Of a stretch of 13,442 nucleotides of DNA, positions 4,893-11,497 are shown in pieces. Source of the stretch: Bacillota bacterium. Its GTDB lineage: Bacteria > Bacillota > Clostridia > Peptostreptococcales > Anaerovoracaceae. The number at the start of each line of letters is the position of its first letter. The stretch's first letter is position 1. Location: contig JAFYIC010000033.1 of assembly GCA_017538845.1 (NCBI GenBank), positions 1 to 13,442 on the forward strand, written 5' to 3'. The notes beneath the pieces are model-generated. The model was not told where the DNA came from, searched no databases, and saw only the letters and a program-made list of their open reading frames with translations. Made by a program: the position numbers and the translations under genes.

Positions 4893-7595
4893 ATGGCAAA
4901 AAAAGCATTATCTATTATCCTTTCGCTGTTACTGGCGGTAGTATTCATGCCGTCAGCCACATCTGCGGTTTTTGCCGCGGATGACGGATCTGACAACGGC
5001 GGGACCATCAAAGAATTGCAGGAGCAGCTGGGGGATCAGTCCAGAGACCCCTTCGATTATTCAAGTAAGAAGGCTGCGAAGAAAGCGATCGCGAAAACAG
5101 CAAACTATCCCGATCAGTTTGACTTAAGAGCGGTGGACACTGACGAGGACGGAGAGGCGGACACCAGCTATGTGACGCCGGTCAAGTTCCAGAACCCCTT
5201 CGGGTCATGCTGGGGTTTCGCGGCTATAGCGGCAGCTGAATCGAGCATACTCAGCAATCCTGAACTCAACGATCCTAATGATCCGACCTACAGCATCAGC
5301 ATGAACATGGAACCGGACGAGAATGGAAAGGCTGAAGACGGCAAGGAGGTGCTGGATCTCTCAGAGAAGCACCTTGTGTATTTCGTTCAGACGCCTATAG
5401 ACGATCCTTCCAGTTCACAGAACGGCGAAGGCAACCATACATTCAAGAATATGACAGCCTCGGAGAGGATGGACACAGGCGGATTATCGATCTTTGCCAC
5501 GTCCCTTTTCGCATCCGGCATGGGTCCGAATCTTGAGAGCAGGACCTTTGAAGGATATGACGAAGGCATCATGGGATACCACGGACTGGAAAAATCTGTG
5601 GAACAGAGATACGTAAAATTCGACGGAAAGACGGAGCCTTTCTGCTACGACGATGAAGACGACTGGGGCATCCCGGAAGCTCTGAGATTCAAGCAGTCGT
5701 TCGTACTCAAGGAATCATTCATGCTTCCGAGCCCGGCGCACAGAGATGAAGATACCGATGAGTATTCATACAATGAGGCAGGTACTGCCGCGATCAAGGA
5801 CCAGCTCATGCAGCACAGGGCGGTCCAGATATCTTTCTGCGCAGACACCTACACTCCGAAGCAGGAGGGTGACAGCGGCCAGTACATAAACAGCAACTGG
5901 GCCCACTATACTTACGATCCGGATGATTATGCCAATCACTCAGTCACGATAGTCGGATGGGATGATACGATCCCGGCGGAATTCTTCAGGCACAAGATCG
6001 AAGATATGAGCGATGAAGAAGCGTACGCGCTTACGACGCCGGACGGAGACGGCGCATGGCTTATAAAGAACAGCTGGGGCAGCGGCGAGAGGGCTTTCCC
6101 GAACCGCGGAATGGCAAGCTGGGGCATCCCCAATGAAGAGGGCGAAGGAACCGGATATTTCTGGCTCTCATATTACGATAAGTCACTGGATTCACCGGAA
6201 GCTCTGGAGTTTGACGAGAGCAATGTTGAGAAAACATACAATCTTGATGAGTACGACTTTATGCCTGTAATGGATTTTGAAGGCGGGGAGACCGAAGGCG
6301 AAACGCACATGGCCAACGTGTTCAAAGCAGCCGAGTGCCAGACTCTCAAACAGATCTCCTGCGAGACGGGAATACCGGGATCTACAGTAAAGAGCGAAGT
6401 ATATCTGCTGCAGGATGATTTCAAAGATCCCACAGACGGCGTGCTGATGGATACTGTTGAATCGGGTCCGTTTGAGTACGGCGGATTCCACAAGATCCCG
6501 CTCAACAAAGACATAATCGTTCAGAAAGGTCAGTACTACTCTGTTGTTCAGACACAGCAAACACCTGAAAGTGATTATGTGGTCAACTTACCGATGGGCA
6601 TGACTAAGACCATGGCGCAGATCATGGGTATGGACACATGGCAGGTGGGAGTGATCAATAAGAAAGAAAGCTATATATCCATTGACGGCAAGTGGTATGA
6701 TTACTCGCTGAAGTCTACCAAGAGCAAAGTGTTCGGGGATGAATATGTTACTATGTTACAGTCCTTCGACAATTTCCCGATCAAGGGATATGCTGAACCG
6801 ACGAATAAGAATATAAGTATGAGAGTAAGCGGCGAGACAAAACTCGGCAAGCTGAATCCCGAACTCCGCGACACCACTCTCAGACTGAGTTTCAAGGGCA
6901 GCGGCGATGTGGATATTTCTGACGCAGCTATAGACTGGAAGATAGCGGATGATACCATCGCATCTATTGAGGTAGACAGCGATGATCCGACCAGACTTAA
7001 TGTAACAGCGAAGAAGATCGGCGTTACATATATCACTGCGGAGGTCGAAGGCGTCGGCACGAAAGTCGTAAGGATCGACGTTCTGAAAGACAAACTGACA
7101 AGTACTGACATTGCCAAAGAGCAATACGTTTATACAGGGAAAGCAATCAAACCGAAAGTAACCGTATTCAACAGTCTGGGTGATGTGGTCGGCAGCAGCC
7201 ACTATACGGTAACCTACCAGAACAACAAGAAGTGCGGAAAGGCGACGTATACTGTGAAAGCAAAAGCGACGGATGCCACATACCGCGGTACCATAAAGAT
7301 GAACTTCAAGATCATCCCGGCAAAAGCGGTGATCAGGAAGATGGCGCCCGGCAAGAAGAAACTCACCGTGACTATCAAGAACCAGAAGAAGACGGGAGTC
7401 ACCGGATACCAGTTCAAATACAAGGTAAAAGGAACCAGTAAGTGGCTGACAAAGAACGTGAAAGCCGGCAAGACCAAATACACGCTGACAAAACTGAAGA
7501 AGGGAAAGCGCTATGTTGTAAAAGTACGCGCCAAGAACAGCAAGACCGGATTTGGGAAATTCAGCAAGGCTAAGACCAGTAAGAAAATAAAGTAA
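4893..7595 (+). CDS. Exported papain-like (C1) cysteine protease with lectin-like, Ig-like and Fn3-like domains
   Basis: This 900-residue exported protease has a signal peptide at 1-28 (KK, then a hydrophobic core, cleavage near VFA|AD). The C1 domain spans about 72-420: Gln100 (oxyanion hole), catalytic Cys106 in GSCWGFA, His349 in ANHSVTIVGW and Asn393 in IKNSWG. The Cys-His distance (243 residues) is well above papain's, so there are inserts. DTDEDGEAD (82-90) looks like a DxDxDG calcium loop just before the active site. Residues about 420-630 match the lectin-like domain common after clostridial C1 domains ('MANVFKA', 'GQYYSVV'). About 632-733 is Big2-like, 734-808 contains 'YVYTGKAIKPKVTV' as in many Firmicute surface proteins, and 809-900 is a very lysine-rich Fn3-like domain. 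No LPxTG motif or membrane anchor is seen; the basic tail may bind the cell wall. The gene has a strong promoter of its own. The substrate is unknown: self-processing, host protein or peptide nutrition are all possible. Confidence 0.92.
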   Translation: MAKKALSIILSLLLAVVFMPSATSAVFAADDGSDNGGTIKELQEQLGDQSRDPFDYSSKKAAKKAIAKTANYPDQFDLRAVDTDEDGEADTSYVTPVKFQNPFGSCWGFAAIAAAESSILSNPELNDPNDPTYSISMNMEPDENGKAEDGKEVLDLSEKHLVYFVQTPIDDPSSSQNGEGNHTFKNMTASERMDTGGLSIFATSLFASGMGPNLESRTFEGYDEGIMGYHGLEKSVEQRYVKFDGKTEPFCYDDEDDWGIPEALRFKQSFVLKESFMLPSPAHRDEDTDEYSYNEAGTAAIKDQLMQHRAVQISFCADTYTPKQEGDSGQYINSNWAHYTYDPDDYANHSVTIVGWDDTIPAEFFRHKIEDMSDEEAYALTTPDGDGAWLIKNSWGSGERAFPNRGMASWGIPNEEGEGTGYFWLSYYDKSLDSPEALEFDESNVEKTYNLDEYDFMPVMDFEGGETEGETHMANVFKAAECQTLKQISCETGIPGSTVKSEVYLLQDDFKDPTDGVLMDTVESGPFEYGGFHKIPLNKDIIVQKGQYYSVVQTQQTPESDYVVNLPMGMTKTMAQIMGMDTWQVGVINKKESYISIDGKWYDYSLKSTKSKVFGDEYVTMLQSFDNFPIKGYAEPTNKNISMRVSGETKLGKLNPELRDTTLRLSFKGSGDVDISDAAIDWKIADDTIASIEVDSDDPTRLNVTAKKIGVTYITAEVEGVGTKVVRIDVLKDKLTSTDIAKEQYVYTGKAIKPKVTVFNSLGDVVGSSHYTVTYQNNKKCGKATYTVKAKATDATYRGTIKMNFKIIPAKAVIRKMAPGKKKLTVTIKNQKKTGVTGYQFKYKVKGTSKWLTKNVKAGKTKYTLTKLKKGKRYVVKVRAKNSKTGFGKFSKAKTSKKIK

Positions 7596-7662
7596 GAAAT
7601 AAATAATTAAGCGCAGCGGCGAGACGATCATCGCAGGACTGCAGAGATGAAAGGAGAACACT

Positions 7663-7995
7663 ATGGACATCAAAGAAACACTCAAAGGTATTCTGGACAA
7701 AACAGATATCGATGACAAACTTGTTGACGAGCTGAAGAATGCAAAGGGCAAGGTTCAGGAGCTTCTGGACAAGACAGATATCGACGAGAAGGTTGCTGCT
7801 GAACTGAAGGATGTAAAGGCAAAAGCCCAGGAAATCCTGGACAAGACCGACATCGATGACAAGATCAAAGCTGAAGCAAAAGAGCTGAAGGCAAAAGCTC
7901 AGGAAGCTCTGGAAAAGACCGACATCGATGACAAGATCAAAGAAAAGGCATGCGAGATCAAGGACGAGATCGAAGGAGCATGCAAGAAAGACTGA
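7663..7995 (+). CDS. Small repeat protein of four 24-residue helical units, function unknown
   Basis: This is a 110-residue, highly charged (Lys/Asp/Glu) protein with no signal peptide or membrane segment. From residue 11 it consists of four consecutive 24-residue units with consensus LDKTDIDDKxxxELKxxKxKxQEx (starts at 11, 35, 59, 83). The last unit diverges into 'KACEIKDEIEGACKKD' with two cysteines (97, 107). Each unit would give an amphipathic helix with a TDID cap, resembling LEA-like or apolipoprotein-type repeats. The ATG follows AAAGGAG. It starts 67 bases after the protease stop with no terminator or clear promoter between, so read-through from the protease gene is possible. A stress-protective, lipid-surface-binding or scaffold role would be guesswork. 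Codon use favours real expression. Confidence 0.8.
   Translation: MDIKETLKGILDKTDIDDKLVDELKNAKGKVQELLDKTDIDEKVAAELKDVKAKAQEILDKTDIDDKIKAEAKELKAKAQEALEKTDIDDKIKEKACEIKDEIEGACKKD
7693..7980 (+). repeat. Four tandem 72-bp in-frame repeats
   Basis: Units begin at 7693, 7765, 7837 and 7909. The segment around GACAAGAC(A/C)GA(T/C)ATCGA is most conserved, and the third base of codons varies. Conservation is therefore both DNA-level and protein-level, suggesting expansion by duplication followed by silent drift. Confidence 0.85.
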
Positions 7996-8014
7996 GATGC
8001 GGATTGATTCAAAG

Positions 8015-8038
8015 GCAGGCGGTCCGGCGGCCGCCTGC
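8015..8038 (+). terminator. GC-rich hairpin after the repeat-protein gene, weak terminator
   Basis: GCAGGCGG (8015-8022) pairs with CCGCCTGC (8031-8038) around an 8-base loop. The tail is TTCTGCATATTC, with few T residues, so it may terminate only partly and allow some read-through into the macrodomain gene at 8066. Confidence 0.5.
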
Positions 8039-8065
8039 TTCTGCATATTCTAAGGAAGGATAAAA

Positions 8066-9160
8066 ATGCCCTTAAAGATAGTAAGGAACAACATAATAAA
8101 CGTTAAGGCTGATGCCATCGTGAATACCGCGAACCCCGAGCCCATAGTCGGCATAGGCGTGGACAGCGCCATATATACGGCGGCGGGATGGGACAGGCTC
8201 CTTGCCGAGCGCGAAAAGATCGGTCCCATGAAACCCGGGCAGGCGGCGTACACGCCGGCTTTCGACCTGGATGCCAGATACATAATTCACGTGATAGGTC
8301 CCGTCTGGCAGGGCGGTGGCTGCGGCGAGCGTGCAACGGTAGCCGACTGTTACCGTAAAGCCATGGAAATGGCGGACGGGCTCGGGTGCGCGTCCATAGC
8401 TTTTCCGCTGATCGCCACGGGGACGTACGGTTTTCCGAAGGATGAAGCCTTAAAGATCGCCATGAGGGAGATCAGCTCTTTCCTCATAGACCACGATATG
8501 GACGTCATCGTCGTGGTATTTGACAAGCTTGCCTTTGAGATATCCGGCAAACTGTTCGAGAACATCAACGAATACATAGACGACCATGATGCGAACCTGA
8601 TACGGGGGGAGCAGGTCCGTGACTTTTTCGACGGTGCTTTCGGAGAATTGGATCCGGAGCGTGAGTACGGGGATGTGATGTCCGAAGAGGCCATCCGCCG
8701 TGAGCGTGAAGGCAGGCTTTCACAAATGCACAGCGCCGGCGCTCTTCAGGAAAAAGAAAGCGCATGGATACCGCCGGAAGAAGCAGAAATTCCCGTGTCC
8801 ATAGAGGATCTGCTTAAGGATCCGGGCAAGTCTTTCCAGGAAAAGCTCTTTGACCTGATAGAAGAAAGAGGTCTTGCGGATCCTGATGTATATAAAAGGG
8901 CTAATATAGACAGGAAACTGTTCTCAAAGATCCGCAACCCGGGATACAACCCTTCCAAGCGAACGGCCGTGGCTCTTGCCATAGCTCTGGAGCTTGATAT
9001 GGACCAGACTGAAGACCTGCTCATGCGGGCGGGGTTCGCTCTTTCGGTCAGCACTAAGTTCGATCTGCTCATCAGATACTGCATCGAACACAAAATATAT
9101 GACATATTTGAAGTGAACTGTATTCTTTTCGAATACGATCAGCCGATTCTGGGTGGATAG
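8066..9160 (+). CDS. Macrodomain protein with C-terminal HTH-like domain
   Basis: This is a 364-residue cytoplasmic protein. Residues 1-170 are a macrodomain, the fold that binds ADP-ribose and in many members removes it from proteins or converts O-acetyl-ADP-ribose. NTAN (20-23), GIGVDSAIYTAAG (29-41) with Asp33, and ATGTYGFP (117-124) correspond to the adenine and ribose-phosphate loops. The usual double glycine before GVD is IG here, a mild deviation. Residues 172-255 form an acidic charged linker. Residues 256-364 look like a five-helix XRE-type HTH or related domain: 'DRKLFSKIRNPGYNPSKRTAVALAIALEL' (282-310), then 'DLLMRAGFALSVSTKFDLLIRYCIE', ending in 'FEYDQPILGG'. I recall this tail as recurrent behind macrodomains in Clostridia. 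AAGGAAGG precedes the ATG. It is followed by a terminator and then, on the same strand, VWA and ADP-ribosylglycohydrolase genes. It may act as an ADP-ribose-sensing regulator, which is inference. Confidence 0.88.
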   Translation: MPLKIVRNNIINVKADAIVNTANPEPIVGIGVDSAIYTAAGWDRLLAEREKIGPMKPGQAAYTPAFDLDARYIIHVIGPVWQGGGCGERATVADCYRKAMEMADGLGCASIAFPLIATGTYGFPKDEALKIAMREISSFLIDHDMDVIVVVFDKLAFEISGKLFENINEYIDDHDANLIRGEQVRDFFDGAFGELDPEREYGDVMSEEAIRREREGRLSQMHSAGALQEKESAWIPPEEAEIPVSIEDLLKDPGKSFQEKLFDLIEERGLADPDVYKRANIDRKLFSKIRNPGYNPSKRTAVALAIALELDMDQTEDLLMRAGFALSVSTKFDLLIRYCIEHKIYDIFEVNCILFEYDQPILGG

Positions 9161-9481
9161 GGCTGCAGGATAAGATCAGACTGTTCCGGGAGGATAGGGC
9201 TGCCGGGGCAGTACAGGACCCGCTGGTTCGGGCAGAAATATATATGTTTTTTTAGAATGTGGTTGTTCGCGTGAAAAGTCGCATGCGAAGCGACCACTTC
9301 TTTTTTATTTTTTGTTAAATTTAAACCGTGATAAGGAAAAGGGCAGCTAAAACAGGAAAAACAGGGGTTGCCCGAAGGAAAGAAACCGGGCAGTGAAAGC
9401 GGCTGCAGACGCTTACCACAGACCCGGCTGCAAAAAAGCGCACGGCAAAATAGTGTGCAATAAAAAAAGGAGTGAAAAAAG
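9161..9481 (+). other. 321-bp spacer between macrodomain and acidic-protein genes
   Basis: It contains the terminator at 9259-9313 and an exact 12-base direct repeat GGATAGGGCTGC (9155-9166 over the macrodomain stop, and 9192-9203). The part after the terminator is purine-rich with short inverted repeats such as TGCCCG/CGGGCA near 9370-9395. I found no convincing promoter for the gene at 9482, although one is expected here, and no coding sequence. Confidence 0.4.
9259..9313 (+). terminator. Terminator after the macrodomain gene
   Basis: GTGGTTGTTCGC (9259-9270) pairs with GCGAAGCGACCAC (9285-9297), with one bulged base and G-U pairing. The tail is TTCTTTTTTATTTTTT. It separates the macrodomain gene from the three-gene unit downstream. 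Confidence 0.8.
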
Positions 9482-9691
9482 ATGGGTAAACCATACGTGG
9501 AACCGGATGATTTTTTTCCGGAAGATATCCTGAAAAAGTTCGGATTGGGAAGGTACAACAGAGACGTCTATGATGAGAACGGCGAACTGATAGAGGAAGT
9601 TGAAGAGAAGCTCATCAAGGAAGAAGACAACGATGAATTGAAAAAACAGCCGGAGAACAGTCAGAAGGAAGAAGACCGGTCGGAGAAATGA
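9482..9691 (+). CDS. Small acidic protein, function unknown
   Basis: This 69-residue hydrophilic protein is not recognised. The first 30 residues (MGKPYVEPDDFFPEDILKKF, then GLGRYNRDVYDENG) look folded, with aromatic residues. Residues 35-69 are a run of Glu, Lys, Asp and Gln that is probably a helix or disordered. There is no signal peptide, membrane segment or cysteine. The start is supported by AAAGGAG at about 9467-9472. It lies 46 bases before the VWA gene with no terminator between and is likely the first gene of that unit. A partner or adaptor role for the VWA protein is suggested only by position. Confidence 0.65.
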   Translation: MGKPYVEPDDFFPEDILKKFGLGRYNRDVYDENGELIEEVEEKLIKEEDNDELKKQPENSQKEEDRSEK

Positions 9692-9698
9692 AAAAGAG

Positions 9699-9715
9699 GC
9701 GCACGAAAGGTGCGC
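9699..9715 (+). other. Intergenic RNA hairpin with GAAAG loop, before the VWA gene
   Basis: GCGCAC (9699-9704), loop GAAAG and GTGCGC (9710-9715) form a perfect 6-bp stem. No T run follows, so it is not a terminator. It lies 22 bases before the VWA start codon, between two genes of one probable operon. It could be an mRNA-stability, processing or protein-binding element. A second hairpin with the same loop follows the VWA gene. Confidence 0.5.
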
Positions 9716-9737
9716 AATAGAAACGGAGGCGAATATA

Positions 9738-10412
9738 ATGACAGATAAGAAGGAAACGAAAAAGAAAAACAATTTAGTGGAAGTGGTTTTCATACTGGAC
9801 AGGAGCGGATCCATGTCAGGCCTTGAAAAGGACACCATAGGCGGTTTCAATTCCCTGCTGGAGAAGAAAAAGAAGGAAAAAGCCAACATTCTTTGGACCA
9901 CCGTATTGTTCGACCACTATGTGGAGGTGCTCAATGAGCGGGAGCCGATAGAGTATGTCGAGCCGCTGGATGAAAACAAATACTTCGTCAGAGGTTCTAC
10001 CGCGCTGCTGGATGCGGTAGGAAGCACGATCTCGTTTATTAGCGGAGTACACAGGAGGCTCAACAAGGAGGTCCGGCCGGACAGCACCCTGTTCGTGATC
10101 ACCACCGACGGCTTTGAAAATTCCAGCAGGGAGTACACTTACGAGAAGGTCAGCAGGCTGATCGAAAAGGAAAAGAAGAAGCATGGTTGGGAATTCGTTT
10201 TCCTGGGAGCCAACATGGACGCGGTAGAGGCGGCCGGCAGGATAGGCATAGATGAGCGTCACGCAGCCCGTTTCCACAATGACAGCGAAGGGATAGCTCT
10301 GAATTATGCGACAGTGGACTGCATGATGGAAGATATGGCCACCAAAGGAAAGATATCGGAAGAGCGTATCGAGGAGATAAGAAGAGATTACGCCAGGAGA
10401 AAGAAACAATGA
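9738..10412 (+). CDS. VWA-domain (MIDAS) protein, TerY-like
   Basis: This is a 224-residue cytoplasmic protein that is essentially a single von Willebrand factor A domain. The metal-ion-dependent adhesion site is complete: DRSGSM at 21-26 (Asp21, Ser23, Ser25), Thr88 in RGSTALLDAVG, and Asp124 in TTDG. The rest has the Rossmann-like alternation of strands and helices expected of VWA, and ends in a basic helix (KISEERIEEIRRDYARRKK). Bacterial VWA proteins of this TerY-like type usually serve as Mg2+-dependent protein-interaction hubs and often sit beside stress-response genes. The ATG follows GGAGG. It is flanked by an acidic small gene upstream and the ADP-ribosylglycohydrolase downstream, within one apparent transcription unit. 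Its partner is unknown. Confidence 0.9.
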   Translation: MTDKKETKKKNNLVEVVFILDRSGSMSGLEKDTIGGFNSLLEKKKKEKANILWTTVLFDHYVEVLNEREPIEYVEPLDENKYFVRGSTALLDAVGSTISFISGVHRRLNKEVRPDSTLFVITTDGFENSSREYTYEKVSRLIEKEKKKHGWEFVFLGANMDAVEAAGRIGIDERHAARFHNDSEGIALNYATVDCMMEDMATKGKISEERIEEIRRDYARRKKQ

Positions 10413-10442
10413 TGTTAGGTGCGGCAGAAAAACGGTCCGGCG

Positions 10443-10470
10443 TGTGCAGCGGCAGAAAGTGCCGCGCACA
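10443..10470 (+). other. Second intergenic hairpin with GAAAG loop, after the VWA gene
   Basis: TGTGC-(A)-GCGGCA and TGCCGC-GCACA form an 11-bp stem with one bulged A around the loop GAAAG (10455-10459). No T run follows. It lies in the 129-bp spacer before the ADP-ribosylglycohydrolase gene. The loop and closing GTGC/GCAC-type bases echo the hairpin at 9699-9715. Confidence 0.5.
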
Positions 10471-10541
10471 GGTGCCGGGCAGGACAGCAACACACAGCAA
10501 AAAAGAATGCAGACATACAAATACAGAAAGGGGATGATCAT

Positions 10542-11333
10542 ATGTATGGAGCAATAATAGGAGACATAGCGGGAAGTGAATATGAATTCAGTCCCACAAA
10601 GGATAAGAATTTTAAGATGTTCGGAAAGGAATGCGAGTTCACGGACGACTCAGTTATGACCACAGCGGTGGCGGAGGCCCTGCTGGATCTGACCGGAGAC
10701 GAAAAGGAAGACGACATAAAGGACATGTTTGTCGGAAAGATGAAACGCTGGGGCAGAAGATACCCCAGAGCCGGCTACGGTGGACGCTTCATCATGTGGC
10801 TAATGACGGAGGACACAAAACCGTACAACAGCTATGGTAACGGTTCAGCCATGAGAGTATCGCCTGTAGGATGGCTTTACGACGATCTTGAGACCACAAG
10901 GAAGATGGCGAGACTTTCCGCAGAGGTGACCCACGACCATCCGGAAGGAATAAAGGGCGCGGAGTCCACGGCGGCAGCCATTTTCATGGCACGTAACGGA
11001 GCTTCCAAGGTGGAGATAAAGGAGTATATCGAAAAAGAATTCGGATACGACCTTGACCGCACATGCAATGAGATAAGGCCGGGCTACTACTTTGACGTAA
11101 CATGTCAGGGGTCGGTGCCCGAAGCCTTCATCGCTTTCCTGGAAGGGGAAAGTTATGAGGACGTGATCCGTGAAGCCGTCTCACTGGGCGGTGACGCGGA
11201 CACGCAGGCAGCCATAGCAGGGTCCATCGCGGAAGCCTTTTACGGAATACCCGAGAACCTGAAAGCAGAAGCGGACAAGAGAATGACGGACGACATGAAA
11301 AAAGTCGTGAAGGATTTCTACGCGAGAATATAA
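10542..11333 (+). CDS. ADP-ribosylglycohydrolase (DraG/ARH family)
   Basis: This 263-residue enzyme fits the all-helical, binuclear Mg2+ family that hydrolyses ADP-ribose from proteins, nucleic acids or small molecules. GDIAGSEYEF (7-16) is the family N-terminus. FTDDS (33-37; Thr34, Asp35, Asp36) and GGDADTQ (216-222; Asp218, Asp220, Thr221) supply the metal ligands. NGSAMRVSPVGWLY (100-113) and THDHPEGIKGA (130-140) line the ADP-ribose pocket. All expected catalytic residues appear present. The frame stays open back to 10419, but the ATG at 10542 follows AAAGGGG and begins exactly at the family's normal start, so it is used. It is last in the acidic-protein/VWA unit and ends at a strong terminator. 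Together with the macrodomain gene upstream it points to ADP-ribose turnover. The true substrate linkage (arginine, serine, DNA base) cannot be told from sequence. Confidence 0.94.
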   Translation: MYGAIIGDIAGSEYEFSPTKDKNFKMFGKECEFTDDSVMTTAVAEALLDLTGDEKEDDIKDMFVGKMKRWGRRYPRAGYGGRFIMWLMTEDTKPYNSYGNGSAMRVSPVGWLYDDLETTRKMARLSAEVTHDHPEGIKGAESTAAAIFMARNGASKVEIKEYIEKEFGYDLDRTCNEIRPGYYFDVTCQGSVPEAFIAFLEGESYEDVIREAVSLGGDADTQAAIAGSIAEAFYGIPENLKAEADKRMTDDMKKVVKDFYARI

Positions 11334-11347
11334 GGGAAACGGAAAAG

Positions 11348-11376
11348 CAGGCGGTCTGACAGACCGCCTGTTTTTT
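11348..11376 (+). terminator. Strong terminator after the ADP-ribosylglycohydrolase gene
   Basis: CAGGCGGTCTG and CAGACCGCCTG (11348-11370) are perfectly complementary and are followed by six T residues. It closes the acidic-protein/VWA/glycohydrolase unit. Confidence 0.93.
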
Positions 11377-11408
11377 GTTTTTGTGTTTCAGATCAGACAA
11401 AAGTGTGA

Positions 11409-11414
11409 TATAAT
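11409..11414 (+). promoter_or_regulatory. -10 box of the methyltransferase gene
   Basis: TATAAT is preceded by TGA (extended -10, TGn). A -35 is weak; TTTCAG at 11386-11391 has the right 17-base distance. Transcription would start near 11421, at the edge of the palindrome at 11424. Confidence 0.6.
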
Positions 11415-11423
11415 CTATTCGGA

Positions 11424-11439
11424 GTTAGCAGAGGCTAAC
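11424..11439. promoter_or_regulatory. GTTAGC-N4-GCTAAC palindrome at the methyltransferase transcription start
   Basis: GTTAGCAGAGGCTAAC is a perfect 6-bp inverted repeat with a 4-base centre. It matches the 16-mer upstream of feoAB at 13 of 16 positions. Its place, 9 bases after the -10 box, fits repression by a bound regulator. A DtxR/MntR-like protein is a guess from the TTAG..CTAA core and the iron transporter link. Confidence 0.6.
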
Positions 11440-11464
11440 AGGCAAGATATTAGTCATACATAGT

Positions 11465-11483
11465 ATGTGAAAAACAATCACAT
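11465..11483 (+). other. Inverted repeat just before the methyltransferase RBS
   Basis: ATGTGA (11465-11470) and TCACAT (11478-11483) flank a 7-base A-rich spacer, and the GAAAGG ribosome binding site starts three bases later. It overlaps a second small palindrome, CATAC-ATA-GTATG (11455-11467), which could form an alternative stem. It might modulate translation or be a protein site; the spacing is one base longer than a CRP/FNR-type site. Confidence 0.35.
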
Positions 11484-11497
11484 GGAAAGGCAGATAA

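Noticed and set aside
6756..7751. 331-residue open frame on the minus strand opposite the protease gene
   Set aside because: It is antisense to the clearly coding lysine-rich protease domains, with no RBS or recognisable motif. It results from the codon bias of the real gene.
7693..7980. CRISPR-like array
   Set aside because: The periodic 72-bp repeats are in-frame coding units with no spacer variation.
9318..9481. Promoter for the acidic-protein/VWA/glycohydrolase unit
   Set aside because: One is expected here, but TTGTTA at 9312-9317 has no -10 box at a usable distance and no TATAAT-like hexamer is well placed.
10419..10541. N-terminal extension of the ADP-ribosylglycohydrolase (41 residues)
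   Set aside because: It covers the GAAAG hairpin, is low-quality sequence, and the family begins at MYGAIIGDIAG with a good RBS at 10542.
11465..11483. CRP/FNR binding site
   Set aside because: TGTGA and TCACA are 7 rather than 6 bases apart and lie beside the RBS, downstream of the promoter. An RNA hairpin is at least as likely.
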